Assembly (NCBI GenBank): GCA_944321885.1
Contig: CALUNB010000005.1
Span: 1-64,000, forward strand
Direction of reading: 5' to 3'
From: an uncultured Bacteroidales bacterium
Lineage (GTDB): Bacteria; Bacteroidota; Bacteroidia; Bacteroidales; P3
Length of the DNA stretch: 64,000 nt
The notes beneath the pieces were generated by a model. It was not told where the DNA came from, did no database searches, and saw nothing but the letters and a program-made list of their open reading frames with translations. Made by a program: the position numbers and the translations under genes. Within the stretch, counting starts at the first letter, position 1; each line of letters begins with the position of its first letter. Positions 24,392 to 33,675 of this stretch are shown one piece after another.

Positions 24392-24913
24392 GGTTTTAAC
24401 CTCCTATATTTAAATTAATTTTTCCGTTGGGCGAACCGGGTGAAGTTCCTGCGGGTCGACCTCCTTGGGGATTTCTTCTCCGGCTCTACCGTCTCCCGGA
24501 TTCTGCATCCGGAAGACACTTCCCCTTTGTGCAATATCCGTGCCAAGCCGGAAAAGGTGTCCGGAGGCACTCCAGAACTTGTTTTTATTTGCAAAATATT
24601 GACAATATGGCATTTAGTGTGAATTTTTGACAGACAGGGAACTGACTTTTCGGCATCTTTCCGGCTTCCGCTTCCTCTTCGGGAAGTCGTTCCGTTCCGG
24701 TTTGGGTATCGGTTCGATACAGGAAATACCGGGATTCCGGAGTAGGGAACCCGGCGCTTCGGGAAGACGTTCCGTTCCGGTTGAGGCATCGGATTATCAT
24801 TTTCCTGTCGAACCGGAACACGGTTCCTCCGGGCCTTCCGACGAAAACTTCGGCGAGAAAAAGCCCGGTTCGCCGCAAGCTTTTTTTTACTTTTGCTTTT
24901 TCAATACCATGGC
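24392..24913. other. Divergent spacer with an 80-bp-spaced direct repeat
   Basis: No gene is seen in 522 bp between hsp20 and the sensor kinase. CTTCGGGAAG, one base, CGTTCCGTTCCGGTT occurs at 24677 and 24757 (period 80 bp). On the plus strand TACTTTTG (24888-24895) is a -7 candidate for the kinase, implying a very short leader. Confidence 0.45.
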
Positions 24914-26050
24914 ATGAAGGCACGGACCAACGACCCGCAGGAAAGCAAGGCGGCCCGGAAACGGGCGGGATTTTTCGATGGCATCACCGGGTACGGATTT
25001 TACAACGTATTGAACATACTGCTCTTTGCCCTGATGGCGGAAGTGGCTTATGTCGGGGTCATCTTTTACACGGACGTGCTGAAACGTTGCACCGACGGGG
25101 ATGCGTTTTCCTTTGTCCTGTTCATTGCCAACCCCCTTTTGTTCATTGCGCTCTGTTTTGCCTTGCTGCGGCTCAACACCGTATTCAACAGCCGCTATTC
25201 GGTCACTTATTACAGCTCGTTCCGCATGATGGGCTTTTTCCTGCTCATCGGGATTTCGTTCTGGGCTTACAACTACCTTTTGTACGTGGCAGAGGTCTTC
25301 GCCACCGCTTCGGACGAGGGCAGTCCTTTTCTTCCGAGCGAACCTGTCTGGATCCAGCTGACCTTGATCACGCTTCTCCAATTGGTCATCATGTGCTTGA
25401 TTGTGTTGAACCATACCGCCCGTTACACCATCAAACTCTACAAGGAGGGCGAGGAACTCAAGCAGACCCAGGCAAGGGCCGAAATCAGGGCCTTGCAAAC
25501 CCAGCTCAACCCGCACTTCCTGTTCAACAGCCTCAATACCTTGGTTTCGGAAATCGATTACGACCCGGAAAGCGCCAAGAAATTCACCATCGACCTGGCC
25601 GGGGTGTACCGTTATATCCTTCAAAAACAGGACAAACCTTTGGTACCGGTGTACGAGGAGCTGGGATTCTTGCAGTCGTATGTGAACCTGAACCAGATTA
25701 GGGTGGGGGAAAGCCTTCATTACGAATGCGTTTACCCGGACCGGAGCAATCTCGACTTCTTGCAGGAGAAGTACCTGCCTTCGCTTTCCCTCCAGCTCTT
25801 GGTAGAAAATGCGCTCAAACACAATGTGGTATCGGCCATCAAGCCGCTCCATATCCGGGTCGGGTTTACCGAGGACTTGGAATATTTATTGGTCTCCAAT
25901 AACTTGAATCCCAAGAAGAATGTCCATTCCTTGGGAACCGGTTTGAACAACTTGGCCGAACGTTACCGGCTGTTGGCGGACCGGGGAATTTCGGTGGAAA
26001 AGACCGAGAACCGTTTCTTGGTCAAGCTGCCGATGTTGGATTTGGATTGA
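24914..26050 (+). CDS. LytS/YehU-type membrane sensor histidine kinase
   Basis: The 378-residue protein has four predicted membrane helices (about 31-53, 66-86, 106-126, 145-166). A short helical linker and a His_kinase domain follow, with phospho-acceptor motif LQTQLNPHFLFNSLN (His near 200), then a HATPase_c domain (LLVENALKHN; GTGLNNLAERYRLL). It has no recognisable extracellular sensor domain, so the signal is probably sensed in the membrane. The partner is the LytTR regulator starting 20 bp later. The start at 24914 was chosen for its position after a -7 box. Confidence 0.9.
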   Translation: MKARTNDPQESKAARKRAGFFDGITGYGFYNVLNILLFALMAEVAYVGVIFYTDVLKRCTDGDAFSFVLFIANPLLFIALCFALLRLNTVFNSRYSVTYYSSFRMMGFFLLIGISFWAYNYLLYVAEVFATASDEGSPFLPSEPVWIQLTLITLLQLVIMCLIVLNHTARYTIKLYKEGEELKQTQARAEIRALQTQLNPHFLFNSLNTLVSEIDYDPESAKKFTIDLAGVYRYILQKQDKPLVPVYEELGFLQSYVNLNQIRVGESLHYECVYPDRSNLDFLQEKYLPSLSLQLLVENALKHNVVSAIKPLHIRVGFTEDLEYLLVSNNLNPKKNVHSLGTGLNNLAERYRLLADRGISVEKTENRFLVKLPMLDLD

Positions 26051-26070
26051 TTGGCAATAGCAAAAAAAAT

Positions 26071-26868
26071 ATGGATACGAAAAAAGACAACTTGGTCCGA
26101 GTGGCCATCGTGGAAGACGAGTTGCCTGCAGCCCGTCTGTTGAAAAGCATGATTCTTTCGTTGCGTCCGGATTGGGAGGTGACCCATATCGGAGGAAGCA
26201 ACGAGGAGGCTTTGGCTTGGTTCAAGGCGAATCCGGTCCAGCCCGACATCTTGTTTCTCGATATCGAGCTCAGCGATGGCGTGTCGTTCGAGTTCTTGGA
26301 GGAAGTAAGGCCCCAGAGCATGATTGTGTTCACCACGGCCTATGACGAATACGCGGTCCGGGCTTTCTCGGTGGACAGCATCGACTACTTGCTCAAACCC
26401 ATCGAAATCGATCGTTTGCGTTTGGCCATCGAGAAGTTCGAGAAGCGGACAGCGGCTTATTTCCGCCAAATCAACGAGAAAAGCGATTGGAAGGAATTTC
26501 CCGAAAGGATTAACAGCCAAGGGAAAATGTACCGGAGCCGTTTCTTGATGCAGCGCGGCAACCAAATGGAAGTCCTGTTGGTGGAAGATGTGGCTTACTT
26601 CTTCAGCGAGAACAAGATAACCTATGCCCAGACCTTCAAGCAAGGCTCGATGGTGGTGGACTATTCCTTGGACCGCTTGGGTGAGGAGTTGGACCCTGCC
26701 CTCTTTTTCCGTGCCACCCGCCAGATTTTGCTTTGCAGCCGTGCCGTGAACAAGATAGAGAATTATTTCCAGGGCAAGGTTTCCGTGAGCCTGGTTCCGG
26801 CCTTCAAGGACCAGGTGCTGGTCAGCAAGGAAAAGGCTGAAAGTTTCAAACGCTGGTTGAATTATTAG
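26071..26868 (+). CDS. LytTR-family response regulator
   Basis: The 265-residue protein has an N-terminal receiver (VAIVEDELPAARLL; phospho-acceptor Asp in ILFLDIELSDG near 60; TTAYDEYAVRAFSVDSIDYLLKPI) and a C-terminal LytTR DNA-binding domain (about 160-262). It would be phosphorylated by the kinase encoded just upstream. ATG at 26071 was chosen over a TTG 24 nt before. The targets are unknown; the neighbouring peptidase and membrane protein are candidates. Confidence 0.92.
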   Translation: MDTKKDNLVRVAIVEDELPAARLLKSMILSLRPDWEVTHIGGSNEEALAWFKANPVQPDILFLDIELSDGVSFEFLEEVRPQSMIVFTTAYDEYAVRAFSVDSIDYLLKPIEIDRLRLAIEKFEKRTAAYFRQINEKSDWKEFPERINSQGKMYRSRFLMQRGNQMEVLLVEDVAYFFSENKITYAQTFKQGSMVVDYSLDRLGEELDPALFFRATRQILLCSRAVNKIENYFQGKVSVSLVPAFKDQVLVSKEKAESFKRWLNY

Positions 26869-26878
26869 AACTCGTTTC

Positions 26879-28390
26879 ATGGACCGACATAGGCACGCAT
26901 GGGCAGGATTTCTGGCCTTGCTTCCGGGAATCGCGTTGCCGGCTTCTTCTTCCGTTTTTTCCGGGTCTGGCCCGGCGGCAGGCGAGGAATTCCGGCTTTG
27001 CACGAAGCCTGCATCCCCGCAGGCCGGGAGGGTTTTCTTTGCTTGGGAAAACATGGAGGACAAGGATGCTTCGGACAGGTTTCCGGTGGTTTCCGATTCT
27101 GCCCGGGATTTTTGGGCGGGACCCGATATCCCCGCTTTCGAAGCCGGGCGTTTCCAGGCCCGGGAAGGGCGTCTGCGCCACGATGTGTCGACGCTGGCCA
27201 ATGATGGCATGGAAGGCCGTTTTACCGGTTCTCCCCAAGACAGCTTGGCTGCCATGTATATTGCCAAAGAATTCATGTCCAACGGTTTGAGACCACTTTT
27301 CCCGATAGCGCCCCGTTATGATACGGTCTCTCCCGGCAAGACACCGGGCGACTATGGGCAGGCTTACCGTTTCCATGCCCGTTGGGATGAAGAGGTGCGC
27401 AGCCGCAACGTGGTCGGCGTGGTGCCTGGTACGGACTCCTTGTCGAGGCACCGTTATATCGTTGTCGGAGCCCATTTCGATCATTTGGGTTGGGGCGACA
27501 AAGGCGGCAATTCCCGTTTAGGAGGCGAGCGGGCTATCCACAATGGTGCGGATGACAATGCCAGCGGGGTCGCCATGCTGTTGGAATTGGCTCGTTACTA
27601 CGCGCAGTATCCCTTGCCAAAGACCTTGGTTTTCGTGGCCTTTAGTGGCGAGGAGGTGGGATTGTGCGGTTCGCAGGCGTTTTTGGAGCAATTCCCTTTT
27701 CCCCTGAGGCTTGTCGATGCCATGTTCAATATGGACATGCTGGGCAATTTGCAGGACAATACCTTTTGTATTTGCGGGACGGGAACCAGCAAAGAGGCGG
27801 AGTCCATGGTCCGGGCAGCGGCGAAACGGACCGGTTTGGAATTGACCACCTATCCTGACGGCCACGGGCCTTCGGATCATGCCGTTTTCTACGACCGCAA
27901 GATTCCGGTCTTCTTTTTCAGCACGCCGCCAAGGTCTACCTACCATACGCCCGCCGATGACCCGGAAACTTTGGATTACGAAGGGATGGTGCGTCTGTCG
28001 CCGGTCATCGGGGATTTGTTGGAACAGGTTGCCGGGATGGAAGCCTTGCATTTCACGTCTTCGGGAAAACCGAAACGGAAAATGATGGGCATGGGGCAGT
28101 TCAAGGCTACTTTGGGCTTGATGCCGGATATCAACAATACGGACCGCCGGGGTCTGCGTACGATGATCGTGGTGGAAGGAAAACCGGCGCATAATGCGGG
28201 AATCCGCAGCGGGGATGTGCTTTTGCGTGTGGACGGGAAACGGGTACATTCTTTGGACGATTACATGGAAGTGCTTAAAACCTTGTCTTTTGGAGAGCAA
28301 ATCCGGGTCCATTTCATTTCGAAGGAAACCGGACGGAAGTTGTGGGTGACGGTGAACCTGACTTCCGTGGCGGAACGTGGCAGGAAATAG
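26879..28390 (+). CDS. Exported M28-family zinc aminopeptidase with C-terminal PDZ domain
   Basis: The 503-residue protein has an N-terminal hydrophobic signal segment. M28 metal ligands are all visible: His in VVGAHFDHLG, Asp in NGADDNASG, Glu pair in FSGEEVGLCG, Asp in FNMDMLGN and His in STYHTPADD. A PDZ-like domain ends the protein (about 415-495; GKPAHNAGIRSGDVLLRVDG). It is likely a periplasmic aminopeptidase. It starts 10 bp after the LytTR gene, so the three genes may share a transcript. Confidence 0.88.
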   Translation: MDRHRHAWAGFLALLPGIALPASSSVFSGSGPAAGEEFRLCTKPASPQAGRVFFAWENMEDKDASDRFPVVSDSARDFWAGPDIPAFEAGRFQAREGRLRHDVSTLANDGMEGRFTGSPQDSLAAMYIAKEFMSNGLRPLFPIAPRYDTVSPGKTPGDYGQAYRFHARWDEEVRSRNVVGVVPGTDSLSRHRYIVVGAHFDHLGWGDKGGNSRLGGERAIHNGADDNASGVAMLLELARYYAQYPLPKTLVFVAFSGEEVGLCGSQAFLEQFPFPLRLVDAMFNMDMLGNLQDNTFCICGTGTSKEAESMVRAAAKRTGLELTTYPDGHGPSDHAVFYDRKIPVFFFSTPPRSTYHTPADDPETLDYEGMVRLSPVIGDLLEQVAGMEALHFTSSGKPKRKMMGMGQFKATLGLMPDINNTDRRGLRTMIVVEGKPAHNAGIRSGDVLLRVDGKRVHSLDDYMEVLKTLSFGEQIRVHFISKETGRKLWVTVNLTSVAERGRK

Positions 28391-28506
28391 GGAGGTGATG
28401 TCGGGAATGCGGTAGTCTCCTGGAAGTGTTTTCTGGAACCTATTTTGGGATTGCCTTGGAAACCAAGGCGGTTTCTTGTACACTTTGGCACTTTAAACGA
28501 AAAACG

Positions 28507-29469
28507 ATGAAAAAGTCTTGGATGATATTGATTTCGGTGGTGTTGACCTTGTTCTTCGCGGCATTCCAACGCATGACCGGGCCTACGCATCCGGAAGACG
28601 GTTTTGTGGAAACCGAAGGGAAACGGATCGCTTTTTCCTTGCCTCGGAGCGGTACGGTGGGCGAGGATACCCGGGTTGCCATTCCAGTCCGTTTTCCGGG
28701 ACAGGTCGAGGATACCATCCGGACATCCTCGGATACAAGGCACGGCAGTTTGCCGGTTCCGGGAGCGTCATGCAGGGAAGGGGCCGATGCCCAAGCGAGC
28801 TTGTACTACCGTCATTACCCCTTGCTGGACACTGAGGGATGGGTGGAAATCCCGATGCGGCAGGAAAATGGTTATTGGGTCGCCTTTTTGCCGAGCCAGC
28901 CGATGGCGGGGAAATTGGCCTATTATGTGGAAGCCGAAGGGACGGCCTATCACCAGGAGGCTCCTTTGGTCATCCGGTACAAGGGTTCTGTTCCGGCAGG
29001 TGTCTTGGTGCCGCATATCCTATTGATGTTCCTAGCCATGTTCTTTGCCGTGATGGCCGGTCTGGCGGCGGTGCTCGGCAATCCCCTTTACCGGAGATAC
29101 AGTGTCATTACCTTGGCATGCTTGGTTTTGGGCGGCTTTGTGTTCGGCTGTTTGGTCCAGAAACACGCTTTCGATGTTTATTGGTCGGGATTCCCGATGG
29201 GCGGGGATTTGACCGACAACAAGACATTGATTGCCGTCCTGGCATTCTTTGTTGCGGTTTTGGTTCAGTTTTGGCCGAAAAAGAAGCCTGCTTCCGGCAA
29301 AGCGGTTGCGGAGGATGCCGGTCAGGGTGGCGTTCCCGCTGCCCGTTCCGGGGCTCGTTGGGTCGTCCTTGCGGCCACCCTTGTCATGCTGGGCGTTTTC
29401 AGCGTGCCGCATAGCGCCAATGGATCCGAGCTGGACCGCACGACAGGAGAAATAGTCAGCGGGGAATAA
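28507..29469 (+). CDS. Membrane protein of unknown function with exported beta-rich domain
   Basis: The 320-residue protein has an N-terminal signal or anchor helix (MKKSWMILISVVLTLFFAAF) and a periplasmic region of about 150 residues that looks beta-rich (YYRHYPLLDTEGWVEIPM; AYYVEAEG). Three further hydrophobic helices (about 165-190, 198-218, 235-252) and a last one near 280-300 follow. No family was recognised. Start 28507 gives the natural signal sequence. It follows the M28 peptidase by about 115 bp. Confidence 0.65.
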   Translation: MKKSWMILISVVLTLFFAAFQRMTGPTHPEDGFVETEGKRIAFSLPRSGTVGEDTRVAIPVRFPGQVEDTIRTSSDTRHGSLPVPGASCREGADAQASLYYRHYPLLDTEGWVEIPMRQENGYWVAFLPSQPMAGKLAYYVEAEGTAYHQEAPLVIRYKGSVPAGVLVPHILLMFLAMFFAVMAGLAAVLGNPLYRRYSVITLACLVLGGFVFGCLVQKHAFDVYWSGFPMGGDLTDNKTLIAVLAFFVAVLVQFWPKKKPASGKAVAEDAGQGGVPAARSGARWVVLAATLVMLGVFSVPHSANGSELDRTTGEIVSGE

Positions 29470-29472
29470 GTT

Positions 29473-29545
29473 TTTAAACAGCTTCTAATAAAATTTCCCG
29501 AGACATCTTCAGCCGAAGCCGGATTGCCGTTATGGCATACCGCCT
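29473..29545. repeat. Solo ends of two intergenic element families
   Basis: TTTAAACAGCTTCT (29473-29486) equals the right end of the element at 39502-39672. The stretch 29524-29545 (TTGCCGTTATGGCA, then TACCGCCT) matches the conserved end of the palindromic family A. Neither has a matching opposite end nearby, so these look like remnants. Confidence 0.5.
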
Positions 29546-29626
29546 GAAGGTCATGGTTTGGGGCATTTTTGACATTTTTGACATCGGGCGGCTTCCCGCC
29601 TTTTCTGAAAATTCAAAACAGTTTGC

Positions 29627-29634
29627 TAAATTTG
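29627..29634 (+). promoter_or_regulatory. -7 box TAAATTTG for ffh
   Basis: TAAATTTG lies about 60 bp before the ffh start. A T-rich stretch 22 bp upstream is a weak -33. Confidence 0.5.
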
Positions 29635-29693
29635 CAATTTGTTTGTTCCGGCCTGCCGAAGCAGGCAAGAAATAATCCAAATTCACGAAAATC

Positions 29694-31028
29694 ATGTTTG
29701 AAAGTCTATCCGACAAACTCGACAGGGCCTTCAAAGTTCTCAAGGGACAAGGGAAAATTACCGAAATCAATGTGGCGGAAACCTTGAAAGAGGTCCGCAA
29801 GGCCCTTTTGGATGCGGATGTCAACTATAAGATAGCCAAGCAATTTACAGATTCTGTCAAGGAAAAGGCCTTGGGTCAGGACGTGCTGACCGCCGTTTCG
29901 CCCAGCCAGATGATGGTCAAGCTGGTCCACGATGAACTGACCGAGTTGATGGGAAGCCAGGCATCCGAGCTCAATTTGCAAATTAACCCGACCATTATCT
30001 TGATGGCTGGCTTGCAAGGTTCCGGAAAAACGACCCATTCGGCCAAGCTGGCTTATTTCCTCAAGAACAAGAAGAACAAGAAACCGCTTCTGGTGGCTGC
30101 CGATGTTTACCGGCCCGCCGCCATCGATCAATTGGAGACTCTCGGGCAGCAAATCGGCGTGCCGGTCTTTTCCCAGCGGGAAGAGAAGGACCCGGTCAAG
30201 ATTGCCCGTCAAGCCGTCAAACATGCCAAGGAAAACGCCTTCAATGTGGTGATTGTGGATACGGCAGGGCGTTTGGCCGTGGACGAGGACATGATGCGCG
30301 AAATCGGCAACATCAAGGATGAAATCAAGCCTCAGGAAACCTTGTTCGTGGTGGATGCGATGACGGGGCAGGACGCGGTCAACACGGCCAAGGCCTTTTA
30401 TGAAAAACTGCATTACGAAGGGGTTATCCTGACCAAGCTCGACGGGGATACCCGGGGCGGTGCCGCCTTGACCATCCGTTCGGTGGTCCAAGTCCCCATC
30501 AAGTTCGTGGGGGTGGGCGAGAAAATGGATGCGCTCGACATCTTTTATCCTTCCCGCATGGCCGACCGGATTTTGGGCATGGGGGATATCGTTTCGTTGG
30601 TAGAACGCGCCCAGGCCCAGTACGACGAGGAAGAAGCCCGCAAGCTGCAAAAGAAAATCAAAACCAACAGCTTCGATTTCAACGATTTCTATAGCCAAAT
30701 CCAGCAAATCAAGAAGATGGGGAGCATGAAAGATTTGATGGGCATGATTCCCGGCATGGGCAAGGCTTTGAAGGACGTGGAAATCAAGGACGATGCCTTC
30801 AAGCCGGTGGAAGCCATGATCCAGTCGATGACCCCTTACGAGAGGGCCAATCCCCAGGTCCTGGACGCAAGCCGGAGAAGGCGGATTGCCGCCGGGAGCG
30901 GGACTTCGATTGCCGAGGTGAACAAGATCATCAAGCAGTTGGAAGAAACCAAGAAGATGATGAAAGCGGTTTCGAAGCCGGGTATGATGCAGGCCATGAA
31001 GAACATGCGGCGGAAAGGCCACCGCTAA
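29694..31028 (+). CDS. ffh: Signal recognition particle GTPase Ffh
   Basis: The 444-residue protein has the usual three domains: N domain (1-90), GTPase G domain with P-loop GLQGSGKTTHSAKLA (about 108-122), DTAGRLAVDED and TKLDGDTRGGAAL, and a methionine-rich M domain (about 310-444; MKDLMGMIPGMGKAL, MKNMRRKGHR) that binds SRP RNA and signal peptides. It targets membrane proteins co-translationally. Full length, standard start. Confidence 0.97.
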   Translation: MFESLSDKLDRAFKVLKGQGKITEINVAETLKEVRKALLDADVNYKIAKQFTDSVKEKALGQDVLTAVSPSQMMVKLVHDELTELMGSQASELNLQINPTIILMAGLQGSGKTTHSAKLAYFLKNKKNKKPLLVAADVYRPAAIDQLETLGQQIGVPVFSQREEKDPVKIARQAVKHAKENAFNVVIVDTAGRLAVDEDMMREIGNIKDEIKPQETLFVVDAMTGQDAVNTAKAFYEKLHYEGVILTKLDGDTRGGAALTIRSVVQVPIKFVGVGEKMDALDIFYPSRMADRILGMGDIVSLVERAQAQYDEEEARKLQKKIKTNSFDFNDFYSQIQQIKKMGSMKDLMGMIPGMGKALKDVEIKDDAFKPVEAMIQSMTPYERANPQVLDASRRRRIAAGSGTSIAEVNKIIKQLEETKKMMKAVSKPGMMQAMKNMRRKGHR

Positions 31029-31154
31029 GACAAGGGTGCGGCAGGAGGAGGGTGCGGTTTGTCGGTTCCCCGGAGCAAACCCGGGCCAAGGCACCTTCCG
31101 GAGCCACGAAGAATAAAAGAGGGTGTATCAAAATAGGGATTTGAAATAAATCTC

Positions 31155-31281
31155 AGGCGGTGTGTCAGAGTGAGTAAGATGCAAGGCGCTGAGAGCGAGA
31201 ACGAAGGAGCGTACTTAGGTACGTGACTGAGTTCGAGACTCGATAGCAACGAAGCAGATTGCTCATTATGACACACCGCCT
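31155..31281. repeat. Palindromic intergenic element, 127 bp (family A)
   Basis: Ends AGGCGGTGTGTCA and TGACACACCGCCT are exact inverted repeats of 13 bp. The core GTAAGATGCAAGGC-CTGAGAGCG begins 19 bp in from the left end and matches the element at 39367-39491 at the same offset. It lies between ffh and folD, 16 bp before the folD start. No coding frame or target duplication was recognised. Confidence 0.75.
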
Positions 31282-31297
31282 TAAAAAAGTAGATAGG

Positions 31298-32188
31298 ATG
31301 CAAATCATAGACGGAAAAACAATCAGTGCGGAAATCAAGAAAGAAATAGCCGCGGAAGTGGCCGGTCTGATAGACAAAGGCCAAAGGGCTCCCCACATGG
31401 CCGCGATTTTGGTCGGGCATGACGGAGCCAGCGAAACTTATGTGGCCAGCAAGGAAAAAAATTGCCATTCGGTGGGCATGACCTCTTCGGTCTATCGTTA
31501 CGAAGAGAACATTTCCGAGCAAGCCTTGCTGGAAGTGATTTCCTTTTTGAACGGGGACCCGGAAGTGGACGGCTTCATTGTGCAGCTGCCTTTGCCCAAG
31601 CACATGAATGTGGATAGGATTATCGCCGCCATCGACCCCGACAAGGACATAGACGGTTTCCACCCGATGAACATGGGGCGTCTGGTCCTGGGTGAAGATA
31701 CATTCATCCCGGCTACACCTTACGGTATCATGGAACTTCTCAAACGTTCGGGCATTGAAACGGTGGGCAAGGAATGCGTGGTTTTGGGCCGGAGCAATAT
31801 CGTCGGGACCCCGATGGCTTTGCTGATGAGCCGTAACAACGAACATGCCAATGCCACGGTGACGCTTTGCCATAGCAAAACCAGGAACCTGGCCGAAGTG
31901 ACCCGCCGGGCCGACATCTTGGTGGCGGCCATCGGCAAACCGGGCTTCGTGAAAGCCGACATGGTCAAGGAAGGTGCCGTGGTGGTGGACGTGGGCATCC
32001 ACCGGATTGAAGACACTTCCAAGCAGAGCGGTTTCCGTTTGATCGGGGATGTGGATTACGAGGAAGTCGCTCCCAAATGCAGCGCCATTACCCCGGTTCC
32101 GGGGGGGGTGGGACCGATGACGATTGCCGCCTTGCTCGTGAACACGATGAAGGCCTACCGGAAGAACATTGCCAAGGAAAAGCGATAA
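31298..32188 (+). CDS. folD: Bifunctional methylenetetrahydrofolate dehydrogenase / cyclohydrolase
   Basis: The 296-residue protein has both FolD signatures: VDGFIVQLPLPKHMN (about 84-98) and the C-terminal PVPGGVGPMTIAALL, plus the catalytic Lys region YVASKEKNCHSVGM. It interconverts 5,10-methylene-, methenyl- and 10-formyl-tetrahydrofolate, feeding purine synthesis (purH and purL are also in the window). ATG 31298 was chosen for the standard N-terminus MQIIDGKTISAEIK. The palindromic element ends 16 bp upstream and could affect the leader. Confidence 0.95.
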   Translation: MQIIDGKTISAEIKKEIAAEVAGLIDKGQRAPHMAAILVGHDGASETYVASKEKNCHSVGMTSSVYRYEENISEQALLEVISFLNGDPEVDGFIVQLPLPKHMNVDRIIAAIDPDKDIDGFHPMNMGRLVLGEDTFIPATPYGIMELLKRSGIETVGKECVVLGRSNIVGTPMALLMSRNNEHANATVTLCHSKTRNLAEVTRRADILVAAIGKPGFVKADMVKEGAVVVDVGIHRIEDTSKQSGFRLIGDVDYEEVAPKCSAITPVPGGVGPMTIAALLVNTMKAYRKNIAKEKR

Positions 32189-32215
32189 GCCAAGGGAAAA
32201 CGAAAAAAAGTTGAG

Positions 32216-33634
32216 ATGACACTGATAAAATCAATATCCGGAATAAGGGGAACCTTGGGCGGAAAGTCCGGGGAAGGGCTTTCCCCTCTTGATATCGTGA
32301 AATTTTCCTGTGCTTTTGCCAGCTTCTTGCAGCAAAGGCACCAAGACCGGCTGGGCGGGAAACCTTTGCGCATGGTCGTGGGCCGGGATGGCCGCATATC
32401 CGGTCCGATGGTGGACAGCCTGGTCCAAGGTAGTTTGACAGGCATGGGCGTGGAAGTGGTCGAAGTGGGGCTGTCCACGACCCCGACGGTGGAAATGGCT
32501 GTCAAGAAACACCAGGCCCAAGGGGGAATCATCATCACGGCCAGCCATAATCCCATGCAATGGAACGCCTTGAAGCTCCTTAACGAGGAAGGGGAGTTCA
32601 TCAATGCGGCGGAAGGGGCCGAAGTCATCGCGCTTTCGGAATCTTTGGATTTCGATTTCGCCCCGGTGGAGAGATTAGGTTCGATTTCCGAAGACAAAAA
32701 TGCTTTGGAGTACCATATCGATGAAATCCTGAAATTGTCCTTGGTTGACGTGGACGCCATCCGGAATGCCGGTTTGCGTGTGGTGGTGGACGGTATCAAT
32801 TCCACGGGCGGTATTGCGGTTCCGTCCTTGCTCAAGGTTTTGGGCGTGGAATGCCAAGCCATCAATGCCGAGCCGACGGGGCATTTCGCCCATAATCCTG
32901 AACCCCTGCCTTCGCATTTGACGGAACTTTCTTCCAAAGTGGCGGAAGGCGGGTTCGACATGGGCATTTCGGTGGACCCGGATGTGGACCGTCTGGCCTT
33001 TGTCTGCGAGGACGGCAGTATGTTCGGGGAAGAATACACGCTGGTAGCGGTAGCCGATTATGTGCTGGGCCGTCAACCCGGGGTCGCGGTTTCCAACCTC
33101 TCGTCTTCGAGGGCTTTGCGGGATGTGGCCGAAAGCCATGGCGGCAGTTATTTCCCGGCAGCCGTGGGCGAGGTGAATGTGGTGGCCAAAATGAAGGAAA
33201 CCCAGGCCGTGATCGGAGGGGAAGGCAATGGAGGTGTCATTTATCCTCCTTTGCATTACGGGCGGGACGCCTTGGTAGGTATCGCTCTCTTCCTGAGTTG
33301 TTTCGCCAAAGAACGTCTCCAGAATCCCGCTTTTTCCATGACTTCTTTCCGGAAAACATTCCCAGCTTATTCGATTTCCAAGAACCGTATCGATCTGGTG
33401 CCAGGTACGGACGTGGATGCGATTCTCGCAGGATTGAAGACCAAATATGCCGGAGAGCGAATCAACGAGGAGGATGGAATCCGTATCGATTTCGAACGTT
33501 CCATGGAATGGGTGCAGATACGCAGATCCAATACCGAACCCATCATGAGGGTGTATGCCGAAAGCCGCACGGAAGAATCGGCCAATGCATTGGGAATGAA
33601 ATTGGTGGATGAGATAAAAAGCATGATGTGTTAG
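32216..33634 (+). CDS. glmM: Phosphoglucosamine mutase (phosphohexomutase family)
   Basis: The 472-residue alpha-D-phosphohexomutase has the active phosphoserine loop TASHNPMQWN (Ser110), metal loop DPDVDRLAF (DxDxDR), sugar-binding GEGNGG and the C-terminal phosphate site RRSNTEPIMRVYAE. The sequence type fits Bacteroidetes GlmM, which makes glucosamine-1-phosphate for UDP-GlcNAc. A phosphomannomutase role cannot be excluded. It starts 27 bp after folD. Confidence 0.88.
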   Translation: MTLIKSISGIRGTLGGKSGEGLSPLDIVKFSCAFASFLQQRHQDRLGGKPLRMVVGRDGRISGPMVDSLVQGSLTGMGVEVVEVGLSTTPTVEMAVKKHQAQGGIIITASHNPMQWNALKLLNEEGEFINAAEGAEVIALSESLDFDFAPVERLGSISEDKNALEYHIDEILKLSLVDVDAIRNAGLRVVVDGINSTGGIAVPSLLKVLGVECQAINAEPTGHFAHNPEPLPSHLTELSSKVAEGGFDMGISVDPDVDRLAFVCEDGSMFGEEYTLVAVADYVLGRQPGVAVSNLSSSRALRDVAESHGGSYFPAAVGEVNVVAKMKETQAVIGGEGNGGVIYPPLHYGRDALVGIALFLSCFAKERLQNPAFSMTSFRKTFPAYSISKNRIDLVPGTDVDAILAGLKTKYAGERINEEDGIRIDFERSMEWVQIRRSNTEPIMRVYAESRTEESANALGMKLVDEIKSMMC

Positions 33635-33675
33635 TTTGGGGACCTGTCCGACGGAGGGAAAAATACAGACACCAT

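Noticed and set aside
26846..27484. Antisense frame opposite the M28 peptidase start
   Set aside because: The sense gene has all metal ligands; the antisense product has no recognisable fold.
29694..31094. Very long minus-strand frame opposite ffh
   Set aside because: Ffh is unmistakable; the opposite frame is rich in His, Leu and Gly as expected of reverse-complement coding DNA.
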